DNA of 64,000 nt from positions 1-64,000 of the forward strand of contig NZ_JAKSDZ010000009.1 of NCBI RefSeq assembly GCF_023509475.1. Direction: 5' to 3'. The position numbers and the translations under genes are program-made. Under the pieces are notes generated by a model. It had not been told where the DNA came from. It did no database searches and saw nothing but the letters and a program-made list of their open reading frames with translations. Position 1 is the stretch's first letter, and each line of letters begins with the position of its first letter. This document shows positions 33,725 through 47,474 of this stretch, piece by piece. This stretch comes from Aestuariirhabdus haliotis. Its GTDB lineage: Bacteria; Pseudomonadota; Gammaproteobacteria; Pseudomonadales; Aestuariirhabdaceae.

Positions 33725-35014
33725 ATGGTTAACCGTTTTAGTTACAGCCTCCTGTTTTACCTGCTTGTTCCCTTTGTCGGCCTGCGTTTGCTCTATCGAG
33801 CCTGGCGCGCGCCTTTGTATGCCCGGCGCTGGGCTGAACGTTTCGGATGGTTTGATGCGTCTTCTTTGGCAGGTAAACCGGTGCTTTGGGTGCACAGCGT
33901 TTCGGTGGGGGAATCGATTGCCGCGGCTCCATTGGTGAAAGGCTTGCAGCGCCAGTACCCAAGCCATCAATTGGTCGTAACCACGATGACCCCGACTGGC
34001 TCGGAGCGGGTGAAAGCGCTTTATGGTGATACGGTTTTTCATGTTTATGCGCCCTACGATTTACCAGACGCCGTAGCTCGCTTTATGCGGAGTATTCGAC
34101 CGCAATTGGCGGTCATTATGGAAACCGAGCTATGGCCCAATACGGTTGCCGCTTGCCACAAACAGGGCGTTCCGGTACTGCTTGCCAATGCACGCCTGTC
34201 GGCTCGAAGTGCCCGGGGGTATGCTCGTTTTCCTGCTCTGGTTGGGCCAATGATGAAAGCCTTGCATGTTGCCGCCCAGAGTGAAGAAGCGGCTGAGCGA
34301 TTTAGGCAACTGGGTGTCTCGCCGGACAGAGTTCAGGTTACCGGTAGCTTGAAATTCGATCTGGGTGTTGACGATGCTGTGAAGCAGCAGGGGGTTGAGT
34401 TGCGACAGCAATGGTTAATGAATCAGAAGCCGGAAACCACGGTTATCGTGGCCGCCAGTACTCATCAGGGGGAAGACGAGCAGGTGCTGGATGCGATCAC
34501 TGGACTGGATCGTCCGGCTTTGCTGGTGTTGGTGCCACGGCATCCGGAGCGATTTGGCAAGGTGGCCGAGCTTTTATCAAGGCGGGGCCTGAAATTCGCT
34601 CGCCGCAGCCGGCAAGAGGCGGTAAATGCCGACACAACGGTGGTGCTGGCGGACACCATGGGAGAGATGTTGAGGCTTTTAGCCGCCGCCGATATAGCCT
34701 TTATTGGTGGCAGCCTGGTGCCCACGGGTGGACACAATATGTTGGAGGCGTCCGTCTTGGGAGTGCCGGTATTGAGTGGCCCTCACCTGTTTAATTTCCA
34801 GGAAATCAGCGATCAGTTGGTGCAAGCCAAGGCGATGAAGGTTGTTCAGGATGCGGTGGAATTAGGGCAAGCGTTACGCTTGTTGGTATCCAATCCTGCG
34901 GCCTTGCAGGATATGGGGGCCGCCGGCCACGCTGTCGTTGAGCGTAATAAAGGTGCTTTGCAGAATCAGCTTGAAATGTGCGGGCACCTGATAACAGGTG
35001 CCCGAACTGACTAG
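33725..35014 (+). CDS. waaA: Kdo transferase
   Basis: GT30 enzyme that adds Kdo to lipid IVA. Start placed at ATG 33725 for the typical N terminus MVNRFSYSLLFYLLVPFVGLRLLYRAWRAP (short membrane anchor then RxxPxY); an upstream in-frame TTG at 33671 would overlap the promoter box. The 429 residues show WVHSVSVGE, METELWPN, ANARLSARSARGYAR and FIGGSLVPTGGHNMLEA, all WaaA hallmarks. The ribosome site is weak. Its stop codon shares CTAG with the stop of the convergent tolC. Confidence 0.94.
   Translation: MVNRFSYSLLFYLLVPFVGLRLLYRAWRAPLYARRWAERFGWFDASSLAGKPVLWVHSVSVGESIAAAPLVKGLQRQYPSHQLVVTTMTPTGSERVKALYGDTVFHVYAPYDLPDAVARFMRSIRPQLAVIMETELWPNTVAACHKQGVPVLLANARLSARSARGYARFPALVGPMMKALHVAAQSEEAAERFRQLGVSPDRVQVTGSLKFDLGVDDAVKQQGVELRQQWLMNQKPETTVIVAASTHQGEDEQVLDAITGLDRPALLVLVPRHPERFGKVAELLSRRGLKFARRSRQEAVNADTTVVLADTMGEMLRLLAAADIAFIGGSLVPTGGHNMLEASVLGVPVLSGPHLFNFQEISDQLVQAKAMKVVQDAVELGQALRLLVSNPAALQDMGAAGHAVVERNKGALQNQLEMCGHLITGARTD
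34981..35004. terminator. Hairpin at the waaA/tolC convergent junction
   Basis: A perfect 10-bp stem (CGGGCACCTG/CAGGTGCCCG) with an ATAA tetraloop lies within the last codons of waaA, 8 bases before the shared CTAG stop. No T-run follows on either strand. It may act as a bidirectional block or mRNA 3' protector where the two genes leave no intergenic space. Confidence 0.45.
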
Positions 35015-36393
35015 AGTTCCGGTAACAGCTCAGTGTCGGTCTTGCTGATCCACTGGTTAAGGTCCGACAGGTCCTGCGGACTGAGGGTGCCTGCTTCCTG
35101 CTTCAAACGCAGGGTATTAAGGATGTAGTCGTAACGCGCGTTGAGGTAATCCCGCTGCGACGCGTACAGATTTCGCTGGGCGTTGAGTACATCGACGATA
35201 TTACGTGAGCCAACTTCGTAGCCGCTTTCGGTGGCTTCCAGGGCGCTTTGAGTCGAAATGATGCCCTGGGCACGCGCAGAAATACGCTGCACATCGGCCA
35301 CCACGGTGCTGAACAGGTTGCGAGCCCGTTGGCTGGTCTGGCGGTTAAGGGAATCAAGCTTATCCTGGGCTTCCTGCAAACGATAAGTGGCTTCGCGGAC
35401 CCGAGAGCTGGTACCGCCGCCGCTGAAGATGGGCAAGCTGAGTTCGAGTCCTGCATAGCTGGAGTTTTGTTTGCCGTCGAAGCCCGTTGTGGTCAGGGAG
35501 GGGTTGCCTGTGACGCTGTGGTTATAGCGGGCAACGGCATCGACGGTGGGGGCGTGACCCGCTTTTTGCAGCTTGAGTGTTTCTTCGGTGGCTCGGACGG
35601 CTTCCCGCGCGGCCAGGATGTTCAGGTTTTGTACCAAGGATGAATTAACCCATTCCTCTTTGACCTTGGGTGCCGGATCTACCACGGGCATCTCTTTATC
35701 GAGACTGCCAATTTCACGATGCTCTCTGGCGGTCAGGGTGCGCAGTCTTTCAAGGCTGACTTCGACGTCGTTTTCGGCGACGATGCGGTTAACTCGCGCA
35801 TTGTCGTACACCGCCCGGGCTTCATGAACATCGGTCTGGGCGATCAGGCCAACCTCGAAACGCTGTTCGGCCTGCTCCAGCTGACGCTTGAAGGCTTTCT
35901 CTTCGGAGATGGTTGTGGTCAGGGTGTCCTCGGCACGCAATACCGCAAAGTAGGCATCGGCAACGCGCAGAATCAGATCCTGTTGAGCGACGCTGTAATC
36001 GGCTTTGGCCTGGTCGGACAGAGCCTTGGCACGAGTATAGGTAAACCAGCGTTCCAGACGAAAGACCGGTTGTACCAGTTGTGCGGCCCAACCATGTTCG
36101 TTGTAGCTGTTGGTTCGGTTGAACGGTGGGTTTGATGTGGAATCGAGGTTACGTTCGGTATTAGTGGATGTCGACGCGCTCATCGAAATATTGGGTAATA
36201 GACCGGCGATGCCCTGGGCGGGTAGTTCCTCGTTCGCTTTCAGCGAGGCGCCTGCGGCGGCCAGTTCAGCATCATTGGCCAGCGACTGATTGTAGATTTC
36301 CAGCAAATCTGCTGGTTCCCCCTGGGCATACACCGATGTGCTCAGTGCTGCCAGACCGGCTAAAAGGAAGCTTGGTAGATGTTTATAAGCCAT
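35011..36393 (-). CDS. tolC: TolC-family outer membrane efflux protein
   Basis: Outer-membrane channel with long periplasmic alpha-barrel that serves type I secretion and RND/MFS efflux. The 460 residues start with a signal peptide cut after VYA (near residue 23), then two repeats of the outer-membrane efflux fold. NAELAAAGASLKANEELPAQ and SRNIVDVLNAQRNLYASQRDYLNARYDY are typical TolC/type I secretion sequences. No inner-membrane partner is adjacent. A 19-bp inverted repeat lies about 130 bases upstream, between tolC and thiC. Confidence 0.92.
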   Translation of the reverse strand: MAYKHLPSFLLAGLAALSTSVYAQGEPADLLEIYNQSLANDAELAAAGASLKANEELPAQGIAGLLPNISMSASTSTNTERNLDSTSNPPFNRTNSYNEHGWAAQLVQPVFRLERWFTYTRAKALSDQAKADYSVAQQDLILRVADAYFAVLRAEDTLTTTISEEKAFKRQLEQAEQRFEVGLIAQTDVHEARAVYDNARVNRIVAENDVEVSLERLRTLTAREHREIGSLDKEMPVVDPAPKVKEEWVNSSLVQNLNILAAREAVRATEETLKLQKAGHAPTVDAVARYNHSVTGNPSLTTTGFDGKQNSSYAGLELSLPIFSGGGTSSRVREATYRLQEAQDKLDSLNRQTSQRARNLFSTVVADVQRISARAQGIISTQSALEATESGYEVGSRNIVDVLNAQRNLYASQRDYLNARYDYILNTLRLKQEAGTLSPQDLSDLNQWISKTDTELLPEL

Positions 36394-36509
36394 ATGCTGT
36401 GGTGTTCCTTGTCTGTTTGAACTTCGGAGCCCTGAAAGCGATTACGCTATCTGTATAATGTTGGCCGCTGTTTGACGTAACCTAGTGTAACAAAACGGAA
36501 TAGGGTCGG

Positions 36510-36537
36510 AGTATAAAGTATACTGCCGGACAGTATA
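36510..36537. promoter_or_regulatory. Inverted repeat between tolC and thiC
   Basis: TATACTG-CCGGA-CAGTATA (36519-36537) is a perfect 7-5-7 inverted repeat in the 271-base gap between the divergent tolC and thiC. AGTATA occurs three times in 36510-36537, giving overlapping TATACT boxes on the minus strand that could be tolC -10 elements. The size and symmetry suit a TetR-type operator, as often seen for tolC/efflux genes. A TATAAT at 36454-36459 is a further candidate -10 on the plus strand. Confidence 0.5.
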
Positions 36538-36652
36538 TAGTAGCCGAATCAATATCCAGTGCCTGATCGACCGATTTTGCCAACCATTGGCAACGCGCTT
36601 TGGGTGCTTCTCCTCATCGTATCCTTGATACGTCAACCTGACTCAGATTTAG

Positions 36653-38542
<1,890 letters not shown>

Positions 38543-38543
38543 T

Positions 38544-39005
38544 GTGGCTACTCAGTTCGTCAAACAGCGGTATAGCATTGATCTTGTCGCGCAGCAGGCG
38601 CTTTGCGAACATAACTATGCCCGTTTGATGAAACTGTTGCCCCGTTGGGACCGGGTTGACGAGCAGCGTTATGGTATTCATTACGGTGAACATCAGGCAT
38701 CGGTCTGTTTCCTGATCCAGCAGCGTTGCCCCTTCACCAGTATGCTGGAGGTGAGTCACGAGGCCGATTGGGGGCACTGGCTGGCACCACCAGTGATGCA
38801 AGTGCGGGTCTATCATGACCTGCGCATGGCAGAGGTGGTCAGTACCCTCAACCGTCAACACCTGGCTGCACGTTACGACTATCCCAATAGCAACATGGAT
38901 CTGCCTGACGAAAAGGCTCAGTGGAATCGCTTTCTGGGCGAATGGCTGAGTCATTGCATCGAGGGTGGCGTCAGCCTTGATTCGTGGAATACGGCATCGT
39001 TGTGA
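38544..39005 (+). CDS. DUF1249 (YqiB) family protein
   Basis: A 153-residue cytoplasmic protein of the YqiB/DUF1249 family, found beside cpdA in many gammaproteobacteria; function unknown. The GTG start at 38544 lies one base after the thiC stop, with AAGG 7 bases upstream. NYARLMKLLPRW, CPFTSMLEV and MQVRVYHDLRMAEVV are characteristic. It is followed by cpdA, an esterase and parE in the same order as in E. coli. Confidence 0.85.
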   Translation: MATQFVKQRYSIDLVAQQALCEHNYARLMKLLPRWDRVDEQRYGIHYGEHQASVCFLIQQRCPFTSMLEVSHEADWGHWLAPPVMQVRVYHDLRMAEVVSTLNRQHLAARYDYPNSNMDLPDEKAQWNRFLGEWLSHCIEGGVSLDSWNTASL

Positions 39006-39112
39006 CTGAGTTGGAATTTTTGCCATAAAGCCCCTGAGTCGAAGCGGGGGCGCTGTTATAGTGGCCTACTCAATAAATCTAACGGCTAGTCGTCGTGCCC
39101 TAGGAGTGCTTG

Positions 39113-39916
39113 TTGTCCAGCTCAGGTTCGTCATCGGTGATCAGGATGATGCAAATCACGGATTGTCACCTGTTTGCCCAATCGGGTGATCGGTTGATGG
39201 GGGTGGACACCACAGAAACCCTGGATTGGGTGCTGGAACTGGCAGCCTCGCTGGATCGTCCCGATCGCCTGTTGCTGACCGGAGACCTGGCTCAGGATGG
39301 CTCGGTAGCGGCGTACGCCAAGCTACGGGATCGGATCGCTGGTTTGCAGGCACCGGCCAGCTGGATTTGCGGCAACCACGACAACGCCGAAGCGATGGCG
39401 GACGCGTTGGTTGACCAGCCGCAAGCGCTAGGTAAATTGCAGCGAATGGGTAACTGGCAACTGATCCTGCTGCATACCCAGGTGGAAGATGAGGTCGGTG
39501 GCTTTTTAGCCGAGTCCGAGTTGGCCCTGGTCGAGCAAAGCCTGAAGGACTTCGAAGGTCATAGCCTGATAGCCATGCACCATCATCCACTGGCGATGGA
39601 CAGTCAATGGATGGATCGTATCGCGATTGCCAATAGTGAACAGCTGTGGCAAAAGCTATCGCACGCACAGGGCAAGGTGGTGCTGCTCTGCGGGCATGTC
39701 CATCAACAACAGGAATTGCAGCGCGATGGCATAGAGTTGTTCACCACGCCGGCCACCTGCTTTCAGTTCTCCCCTCATAGCCGCGAGTTTGGTGTCACCG
39801 ATGAGATGCCCGGCTTGCGTACCTTCGAGCTTTATGACGACGGTTCTGTATCCAGTCGCGTGCATAGGGTCAGCGGACGCAAGTTGAGCCTGAACAGGGA
39901 GTTGATGGGGTATTAA
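39113..39916 (+). CDS. cpdA: 3',5'-cyclic-AMP phosphodiesterase
   Basis: Metallophosphoesterase that hydrolyses cAMP. Motifs in order: QITDCHLF, LTGDLAQDGS, CGNHDN, AMHHHPLA and CGHVHQQQ, giving a full dimetal site. Two in-frame TTG codons lie together; TTG 39113 is preferred since AGGAG ends 6 bases before it, against 3 for TTG 39110. The 267 residues fit the family. Its neighbours match the E. coli yqiB-cpdA-yqiA-parE order. Confidence 0.92.
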   Translation: MSSSGSSSVIRMMQITDCHLFAQSGDRLMGVDTTETLDWVLELAASLDRPDRLLLTGDLAQDGSVAAYAKLRDRIAGLQAPASWICGNHDNAEAMADALVDQPQALGKLQRMGNWQLILLHTQVEDEVGGFLAESELALVEQSLKDFEGHSLIAMHHHPLAMDSQWMDRIAIANSEQLWQKLSHAQGKVVLLCGHVHQQQELQRDGIELFTTPATCFQFSPHSREFGVTDEMPGLRTFELYDDGSVSSRVHRVSGRKLSLNRELMGY

Positions 39917-40013
39917 TTGGGTCGTGGTTTCAGAGCGGCTTGTTTCAAACCGGGTATTTGCTTACTCTTCCCTGCTTCGTTTCTTATTTTCTGCGGCGTA
40001 AATCATCTGTCTT

Positions 40014-40634
40014 ATGGCAAATTCTGTTCCCTTGCTGGTTTATATTCACGGCTTTAACAGCTCCTCGGCGTCGTTTAAAGCACAGCAACTGCAGCAGGAT
40101 CTTGAGCAGCAGTGCTTTACCTGTGAACTCTGGCTACCGGATCTGTCCCATTGGCCGGCCCAGGCGGTACAACAATTGTTCACGCGCCTGAAACCGGAGG
40201 TTGGCAAGCGCCCAATCGCTCTGATCGGTAGTTCGCTGGGGGGGTACTATGGCACCTGGCTACGCCAACGTCTGCTGTCCGAAGCGCCCCAAGGCACCCG
40301 AATTCCGTTGGCCCTGATCAACCCGGCGGTGCGCCCTTATGAGTATTGGGATAACTATCTTGGGGAGCAGGAGAACCACTATACCGGTGAGCGCTATACC
40401 CTGACCCAGGACCATGTGCGCCAGTTAGTGCTGCTGGATGTGGCGCAAGTGAGTGACCCCGAGGATTGTTTGCTATTGCTGCAAACCGGGGATGAAACGC
40501 TGGATTACCGTCGAGCCCTGGAGCGTTATCCTAACAGTCAACAGCAGGTTGAAGAGGGAGGCTCCCATGGATTTGATGGGTTCGAAGCCAAACTGCCTAA
40601 CCTGTACCGTTTTTTTCATTTTATTGATGCGTAG
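40014..40634 (+). CDS. YqiA-like alpha/beta-hydrolase esterase
   Basis: A 206-residue serine esterase of the UPF0227/YqiA group. The nucleophile elbow is GSSLGGYY; Asp in GDETLDY and His in GGSHGFDGF complete the triad. The oxyanion HGFNSSSASFKA follows the first strand. Natural substrate unknown; E. coli YqiA acts on short acyl esters and acyl-CoA. It ends 15 bases before parE. Confidence 0.88.
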   Translation: MANSVPLLVYIHGFNSSSASFKAQQLQQDLEQQCFTCELWLPDLSHWPAQAVQQLFTRLKPEVGKRPIALIGSSLGGYYGTWLRQRLLSEAPQGTRIPLALINPAVRPYEYWDNYLGEQENHYTGERYTLTQDHVRQLVLLDVAQVSDPEDCLLLLQTGDETLDYRRALERYPNSQQQVEEGGSHGFDGFEAKLPNLYRFFHFIDA

Positions 40635-40637
40635 TGA

Positions 40638-42539
<1,902 letters not shown>

Positions 42540-42575
42540 GTCGATTGCCGAATACTATAAGAGATAACGAGTCGT

Positions 42576-44828
42576 ATGACAGATCAGATTATCATCGGTG
42601 ATGATGGCGTTGAGCGTCAGAGCCTGAAAGATTACACCCGTAATGCGTACCTCAATTATTCCATGTACGTGATCCTCGATCGCGCGTTGCCCCATGTCGG
42701 GGACGGCCTGAAGCCGGTGCAACGCCGAATCGTTTACGCCATGAGCGAACTGGGGCTGAAAAACAGCGCCAAGTATAAAAAATCCGCTCGTACCATCGGT
42801 GATGTGCTGGGTAAGTTTCACCCCCATGGTGATAGCGCCTGCTATGAAGCCATGGTGTTGATGGCGCAGCCTTTTTCCTATCGTTATACGCTGGTGGAAG
42901 GACAGGGTAACTGGGGCTCTCCGGATGACCCGAAATCTTTTGCCGCCATGCGGTACACAGAAGCCAAACTATCCACCTACTCGGAAGTATTGCTGAGCGA
43001 ATTGGGTCAGGGAACGGTCGATTGGATCCCTAACTTCGATGGTACCCTGGACGAGCCCGCGACTTTGCCGGCGCGTTTACCGAATGTCCTGTTGAATGGC
43101 GGTACCGGTATCGCGGTGGGGATGGCGACCGATATTCCGCCCCATAACCTGAGGGAAGTGGCGGCGGCCTGTGTGCATCTGTTGGAGCACCCCAAAGCGA
43201 CCCTGGAAGACCTTTGTGAACACGTTAAAGGTCCCGATTTTCCGACCGACGCTGAGTTGATAACACCTCCGGCTGATCTGTTAAAAATGTATCAGAGTGG
43301 TCGTGGCAGTTTGCGTATGCGGGCGGTGTACCTGAATGAAAATGGCGATGTGGTCATTACTGCACTGCCGCATCAGGTGTCCGGCGCCAAGGTGTTGGAG
43401 CAGATTGCCGACCAGATGCAGAAAAAGAAGCTGCCGATGGTGGCCGACCTGCGTGATGAGTCAGACCATGAAAACCCAACCCGGCTGGTCATCGTGCCCC
43501 GTTCCAACCGAGTGGATGTCGAGCAGTTGATGAATCACCTGTTTGCGACCACGGATCTGGAACGGACCTATAGGGTTAACCTGAATGTGATCGGCATCGA
43601 TGGCCGGCCGCAGGTGAAAGCGCTCGATCAGCTGTTGCGTGAATGGCTCAGCTATCGAACCGAAACGGTACGCCGTCGTTTGCAATATCGCCTCGACAAG
43701 GTCAACAAGCGCCTGCATCTGCTCGATGGTTTGCTGATCGCTTTTCTCAACCTCGATGAAGTGATTCATATCATTCGCACCGAGGATGAACCCAAGGCTG
43801 TTTTGATGGAGCGCTTTGGTCTGACCGACGTGCAGGCGGATTATATTCTCGACACAAGGTTACGCCAGCTGGCGCGGCTGGAAGAGATGAAAATCCGTAC
43901 CGAGCAGTCGGAGTTGGAAACCGAACGCGACAAGCTGGAGAAGATTCTGGGCTCCGAAGCCCGTCTCAAAACGCTGATCAAGAAAGAGATCATCAAAGAC
44001 GCTGAAACCTACGGCGACGATCGACGCTCGCCCATTCGGGTTCGCAGTGAAGCCCGAGCCCTGGATGAAACAGAGTTGATGCCGGCGGAGCCGGTAACGG
44101 TGGTGTTGTCACAGAAAGGCTGGATTCGCTCGGCCAAAGGGCACGAAGTGGATCCGCAAGCGCTCAGTTATAAATCGGGTGATGCTTACCAACTATCGGT
44201 TAAAGGTCGAAGTAACCAGCCCACGGTCGTGATCGATTCCACCGGTCGTAGTTACAGTGTCGTGACTCACACCCTGCCTTCGGCACGCGGTCAGGGGGAG
44301 CCGTTAACCGGGCGTTTGAATGTGCCCTCGGGTGCCGGGTTTGAAGGCATGTTGATCGGTGAGGATCGGCAACGTTTCCTGATGGCCTCGGATGCGGGCT
44401 ATGGTTTTGTCACCCGCCTCGGCGATCTGCAAAGCAAGAATCGCTCGGGTAAAGCGGCACTGACGTTGCCCAGGGGCGCGCGAGTAATGACGCCGCTGCC
44501 CATTGATAATGTCGATGAGCAGCAGGTCGCGGCGGTCACCAACGAGGGGCGCTTATTACTGTTCCCATTGGCTGATTTACCGGAGCTGGCGCGGGGCAAG
44601 GGCAATAAGATTATCAATATTGCCGCCGCCAGAGTCGCCGAGCGAGAAGAGTTTGTAGTGGGTTTGGCCGTGTTGTCGCCCAAGCAAACCCTGGTGCTGT
44701 ATGCGGGTAAACGCCACCTGAATCTACGACCTTCTGACCTGGAGCATTATCTGGGTGAGCGAGGCCGTCGTGGCAATAAACTGCCGCGAGGCTTCCAGAA
44801 AGTGGATAGCATCGAAGCCGAAGCCTAG
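42576..44828 (+). CDS. parC: DNA topoisomerase IV subunit A
   Basis: Breaks and rejoins DNA with ParE. The 750 residues include the active-site Tyr127 ([10 protein letters not shown]). The quinolone-determining region is [13 protein letters not shown] with Ser87 and Glu91, the wild-type residues by Pseudomonas numbering, so no ParC resistance change is seen. The C-terminal beta-propeller is partial, as usual for ParC. A nested hairpin (44831-44866) follows the stop. Confidence 0.97.
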   Translation: MTDQIIIGDDGVERQSLKDYTRNAYLNYSMYVILDRALPHVGDGLKPVQRRIVYAMSELGLKNSAKYKKSARTIGDVLGKFHPHGDSACYEAMVLMAQPFSYRYTLVEGQGNWGSPDDPKSFAAMRYTEAKLSTYSEVLLSELGQGTVDWIPNFDGTLDEPATLPARLPNVLLNGGTGIAVGMATDIPPHNLREVAAACVHLLEHPKATLEDLCEHVKGPDFPTDAELITPPADLLKMYQSGRGSLRMRAVYLNENGDVVITALPHQVSGAKVLEQIADQMQKKKLPMVADLRDESDHENPTRLVIVPRSNRVDVEQLMNHLFATTDLERTYRVNLNVIGIDGRPQVKALDQLLREWLSYRTETVRRRLQYRLDKVNKRLHLLDGLLIAFLNLDEVIHIIRTEDEPKAVLMERFGLTDVQADYILDTRLRQLARLEEMKIRTEQSELETERDKLEKILGSEARLKTLIKKEIIKDAETYGDDRRSPIRVRSEARALDETELMPAEPVTVVLSQKGWIRSAKGHEVDPQALSYKSGDAYQLSVKGRSNQPTVVIDSTGRSYSVVTHTLPSARGQGEPLTGRLNVPSGAGFEGMLIGEDRQRFLMASDAGYGFVTRLGDLQSKNRSGKAALTLPRGARVMTPLPIDNVDEQQVAAVTNEGRLLLFPLADLPELARGKGNKIINIAAARVAEREEFVVGLAVLSPKQTLVLYAGKRHLNLRPSDLEHYLGERGRRGNKLPRGFQKVDSIEAEA

Positions 44829-44897
44829 GGGGCTGTTTAATCAGGATGCCTGGGTCATCCACAGCCGTTTCCCGCAGCTCGGGGAGCGGCCATGACT

Positions 44898-46106
44898 TCA
44901 GGCAGACAGCCGATCCTGCGCCCCGATTTGCTGGCATTGTTGGTCGAGAAGATGCTGATAGCTGACATGCACCTCGGTGATTCGAGAGGGGGCTTCAGCA
45001 CCTCGCTCTTCCAAGGTGATCCGGCTTTCTTCATTCAGTGCTTCCGCCAGCTCTGGGCAGATAGCAACACCGTTGCGATGATCTTGTACGGCCAGTTGAT
45101 AAGCGACTGATGCGGCAGTGCTCTGTTGCAGTGGGTGGTCATCCTGAGACTCGCTTGTGTGCTGGTAGCACATGCCTATGCCCAGGCTAAAACCGGGCTG
45201 CTGTTGCTGCTTTCTATGCTGGCTTAACCGTTCTAGCAACAGGGCGCAACAAGTGGCACTGAACAGAAAGTCTTCATTAAATGCTTCGGGAAAACTAAAG
45301 AAAGCCTGCCCTTCGGCGGAAAAACTCAGTTCACCATTGTACAGGCGGGCAGCTTGTTGCATGGCCTGACTTTGTTGCTTGACTAGCAAGGCAAAATCTC
45401 CCGGATTCATGCATTGCTGGAGTGTGGGCAGGTTATTCAGGCGAATACAAAGCAGCGCTCGCGGGCCTTGCTCGAAGCTTGATGATGGCGCGTTAGTTTC
45501 ATTGCTGTGTTCTTTCAGGCCTTGATCAACCTTTTCCGTATACTCAATTGGGTCATCGTTTGCCTTTGCAGGGATCGCCGTTTGTCCGGAGCTTGAAGTC
45601 ATGCGCTCCTCTCTGGGCAGGTGTCGGAGCAGTAGAAACGCTACCACCATCAGCAATAGCGCCGACAGGGCTATCAGTGTTACGGCATCTGTGGCCGGTT
45701 TGCGAATATATTGATCGTTTAGGCGCACCCGAACGTAGCCGGCGATCACTTCCTGGTAATGGACCGGCGCCGTAAACAAGCGTCCTTCATCACTGCTGTT
45801 GAAACTGCGCCCGGCAAGCAACTGGTTATCGATGCTATAGACATTAATGGCCGCAATGTAAGGGTTATCGCTAAGCTGGTTGAGCATGATATTAAGGCTT
45901 AGGCGGTCGTTACTGACCAGGAGTTCAGTGGCCTGGTGAGCCGTCTGAACGGCCAGGGTGTCGCCAAAAACATAGGCCTGGGTTTCGCTGGTAAAGCGGA
46001 CTTGCTGGTACGCAATAGCACTAAACAACAGCACGCTCGCGACATAGAAGAGTCCAAGAATGAGAGCGTAACGCTGGCTAAAAAAAGTGGTCAGGCTATT
46101 TGGCAC
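44898..46106 (-). CDS. Smp/AhpA-like membrane protein with degenerate cyclase-like domain
   Basis: The N-terminal part has one helix (about 12-32), an extracytoplasmic region with NDRLSLNIMLNQLSDNPYIAAINVYS, and a second helix (about 143-163), like E. coli Smp (YtjB), which also lies beside serB. The C-terminal 200 residues (ALLCIRLNNLPTLQQC, SFSAEGQAFFSF, GFSLGIGMCYQ) look like a class III nucleotide-cyclase fold without the metal Asp residues, so probably a sensor rather than an enzyme. Start taken at GTG 46106; an ATG at 46202 would add 32 unconserved residues. Function unknown. Confidence 0.65.
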   Translation of the reverse strand: MPNSLTTFFSQRYALILGLFYVASVLLFSAIAYQQVRFTSETQAYVFGDTLAVQTAHQATELLVSNDRLSLNIMLNQLSDNPYIAAINVYSIDNQLLAGRSFNSSDEGRLFTAPVHYQEVIAGYVRVRLNDQYIRKPATDAVTLIALSALLLMVVAFLLLRHLPREERMTSSSGQTAIPAKANDDPIEYTEKVDQGLKEHSNETNAPSSSFEQGPRALLCIRLNNLPTLQQCMNPGDFALLVKQQSQAMQQAARLYNGELSFSAEGQAFFSFPEAFNEDFLFSATCCALLLERLSQHRKQQQQPGFSLGIGMCYQHTSESQDDHPLQQSTAASVAYQLAVQDHRNGVAICPELAEALNEESRITLEERGAEAPSRITEVHVSYQHLLDQQCQQIGAQDRLSA

Positions 46107-46255
46107 GTTAAATATCTTGAGGCAGCTAGCAAAAGGAAAGGGTGATTGAATGCGCGCATATTGTAGCCTGAAACCATCAAACTGTCGCAACCGGAAACAC
46201 ATTCACAAGGATCTCGGTTACAATAGCTGCCCAGTTTCGTGAACGGATTATCGAT

Positions 46256-47467
46256 GTGAGCCAGATCATCCTTATTAATGTGTCGGGGCAGGATAAGCCC
46301 GGCTTAACCTCTTCCATTACCGGTATCATGGCGGAGTTTAATTTAACCATCCTTGATATTGGCCAGGCGGTGATTCATAACCATCTGACCTGGGGTATCC
46401 TGGTTCAGATTCCGACAGAACAGGAATCGGCGCCCCTGCTGAAAGATTTGCTATTCCATATGCACGAGCTGGAGTTGCAGGTACGGTTTGATGCGATCTC
46501 ACTCGAAGAATATGAGCACTGGGTGAGTGGTAAGGGCAAGGCGCGCTATATCATCACATTGCTTTCCCGCTCGATAGGTGCCGAGCAAATTGCCAAGGTG
46601 TCTGCGATTACCGCCGAGCATGGCTTGAATATCGATAGCATCAATCGCTTGTCCAGCCGGGTTTCACTGGAAGCCCCCGGTAGTCATAACAAAGCCTGTC
46701 TGGAATTTTCGGTGCGCGGAAGTGCGCCGGATCTGGAGGCGTTAAAAGCGGACTTTTTGCACATATCCAGCGAGTTGGAAGTGGATATTGCCTTTCAGGA
46801 AGACAATATTTTTCGCCGCAATCGACGCCTGGTAGTGTTCGATATGGACTCTACCCTGATTGATGCCGAAGTGATCGATGAGCTGGCAAAGGCGGCCGGA
46901 GTGGGTGACCAGGTGGTAGCCATTACCGAGCAGGCGATGCGTGGAGAAATTGATTTCACCGAGAGTTTCAGTCGTCGGGTGGCTTTACTGAAAGGGCTTG
47001 ATGAAAGCAAGTTGGCGGAGGTTGCAGGCCAGCTGCGTATGACCGAAGGGGCAGAAACGCTGGTATCAACATTGAAAGGCTTGGGCTATAAAACGGCTAT
47101 TCTATCCGGCGGTTTTACGTACTTTGCCAGACATTTGCAGCAGCGCTTGGGCATTGATTACATCCATGCCAATGAACTCGAGATTGAGCATGGCAAGGTG
47201 ACTGGAAGGGTGACCGGGACCGTTGTCGATGGTCAGCGCAAAGCCCATTTGTTGCAACAAATTGCTCGTGAAGAAGGGATTCGTCTGGAACAGGTCATTG
47301 CTGTCGGCGATGGTGCAAACGATCTTCCCATGCTCAGTGTGGCAGGGCTTGGTGTGGCTTTTCGAGCTAAGCCGATCGTTAAGGAAAGCGCCGAACAATC
47401 GATTTCAACTTTGGGTCTGGATGCAGTTTTGTACCTGATTGGTTTTCGGGATCGGGACCAGGTTTAG
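46256..47467 (+). CDS. serB: Phosphoserine phosphatase
   Basis: Last step of serine synthesis. The 403 residues contain two N-terminal ACT-like domains (about 1-180) and a HAD phosphatase with FDMDSTLIDAEVIDELA (nucleophile and acid/base Asp), ILSGGFTYFA and VGDGANDLPML. The long ACT-bearing form is typical of pseudomonads and relatives. The start is GTG; TACAAT at 46219-46224 could be the -10. A very strong terminator follows. Confidence 0.95.
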   Translation: MSQIILINVSGQDKPGLTSSITGIMAEFNLTILDIGQAVIHNHLTWGILVQIPTEQESAPLLKDLLFHMHELELQVRFDAISLEEYEHWVSGKGKARYIITLLSRSIGAEQIAKVSAITAEHGLNIDSINRLSSRVSLEAPGSHNKACLEFSVRGSAPDLEALKADFLHISSELEVDIAFQEDNIFRRNRRLVVFDMDSTLIDAEVIDELAKAAGVGDQVVAITEQAMRGEIDFTESFSRRVALLKGLDESKLAEVAGQLRMTEGAETLVSTLKGLGYKTAILSGGFTYFARHLQQRLGIDYIHANELEIEHGKVTGRVTGTVVDGQRKAHLLQQIAREEGIRLEQVIAVGDGANDLPMLSVAGLGVAFRAKPIVKESAEQSISTLGLDAVLYLIGFRDRDQV

Positions 47468-47474
47468 GATTGAC

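Noticed and set aside
44831-44866. Nested hairpin after parC (GGCTGT...ACAGCC around GGATG...CATCC) as terminator
   Set aside because: A 7-base bulge and only three T after the stem make a true terminator doubtful.
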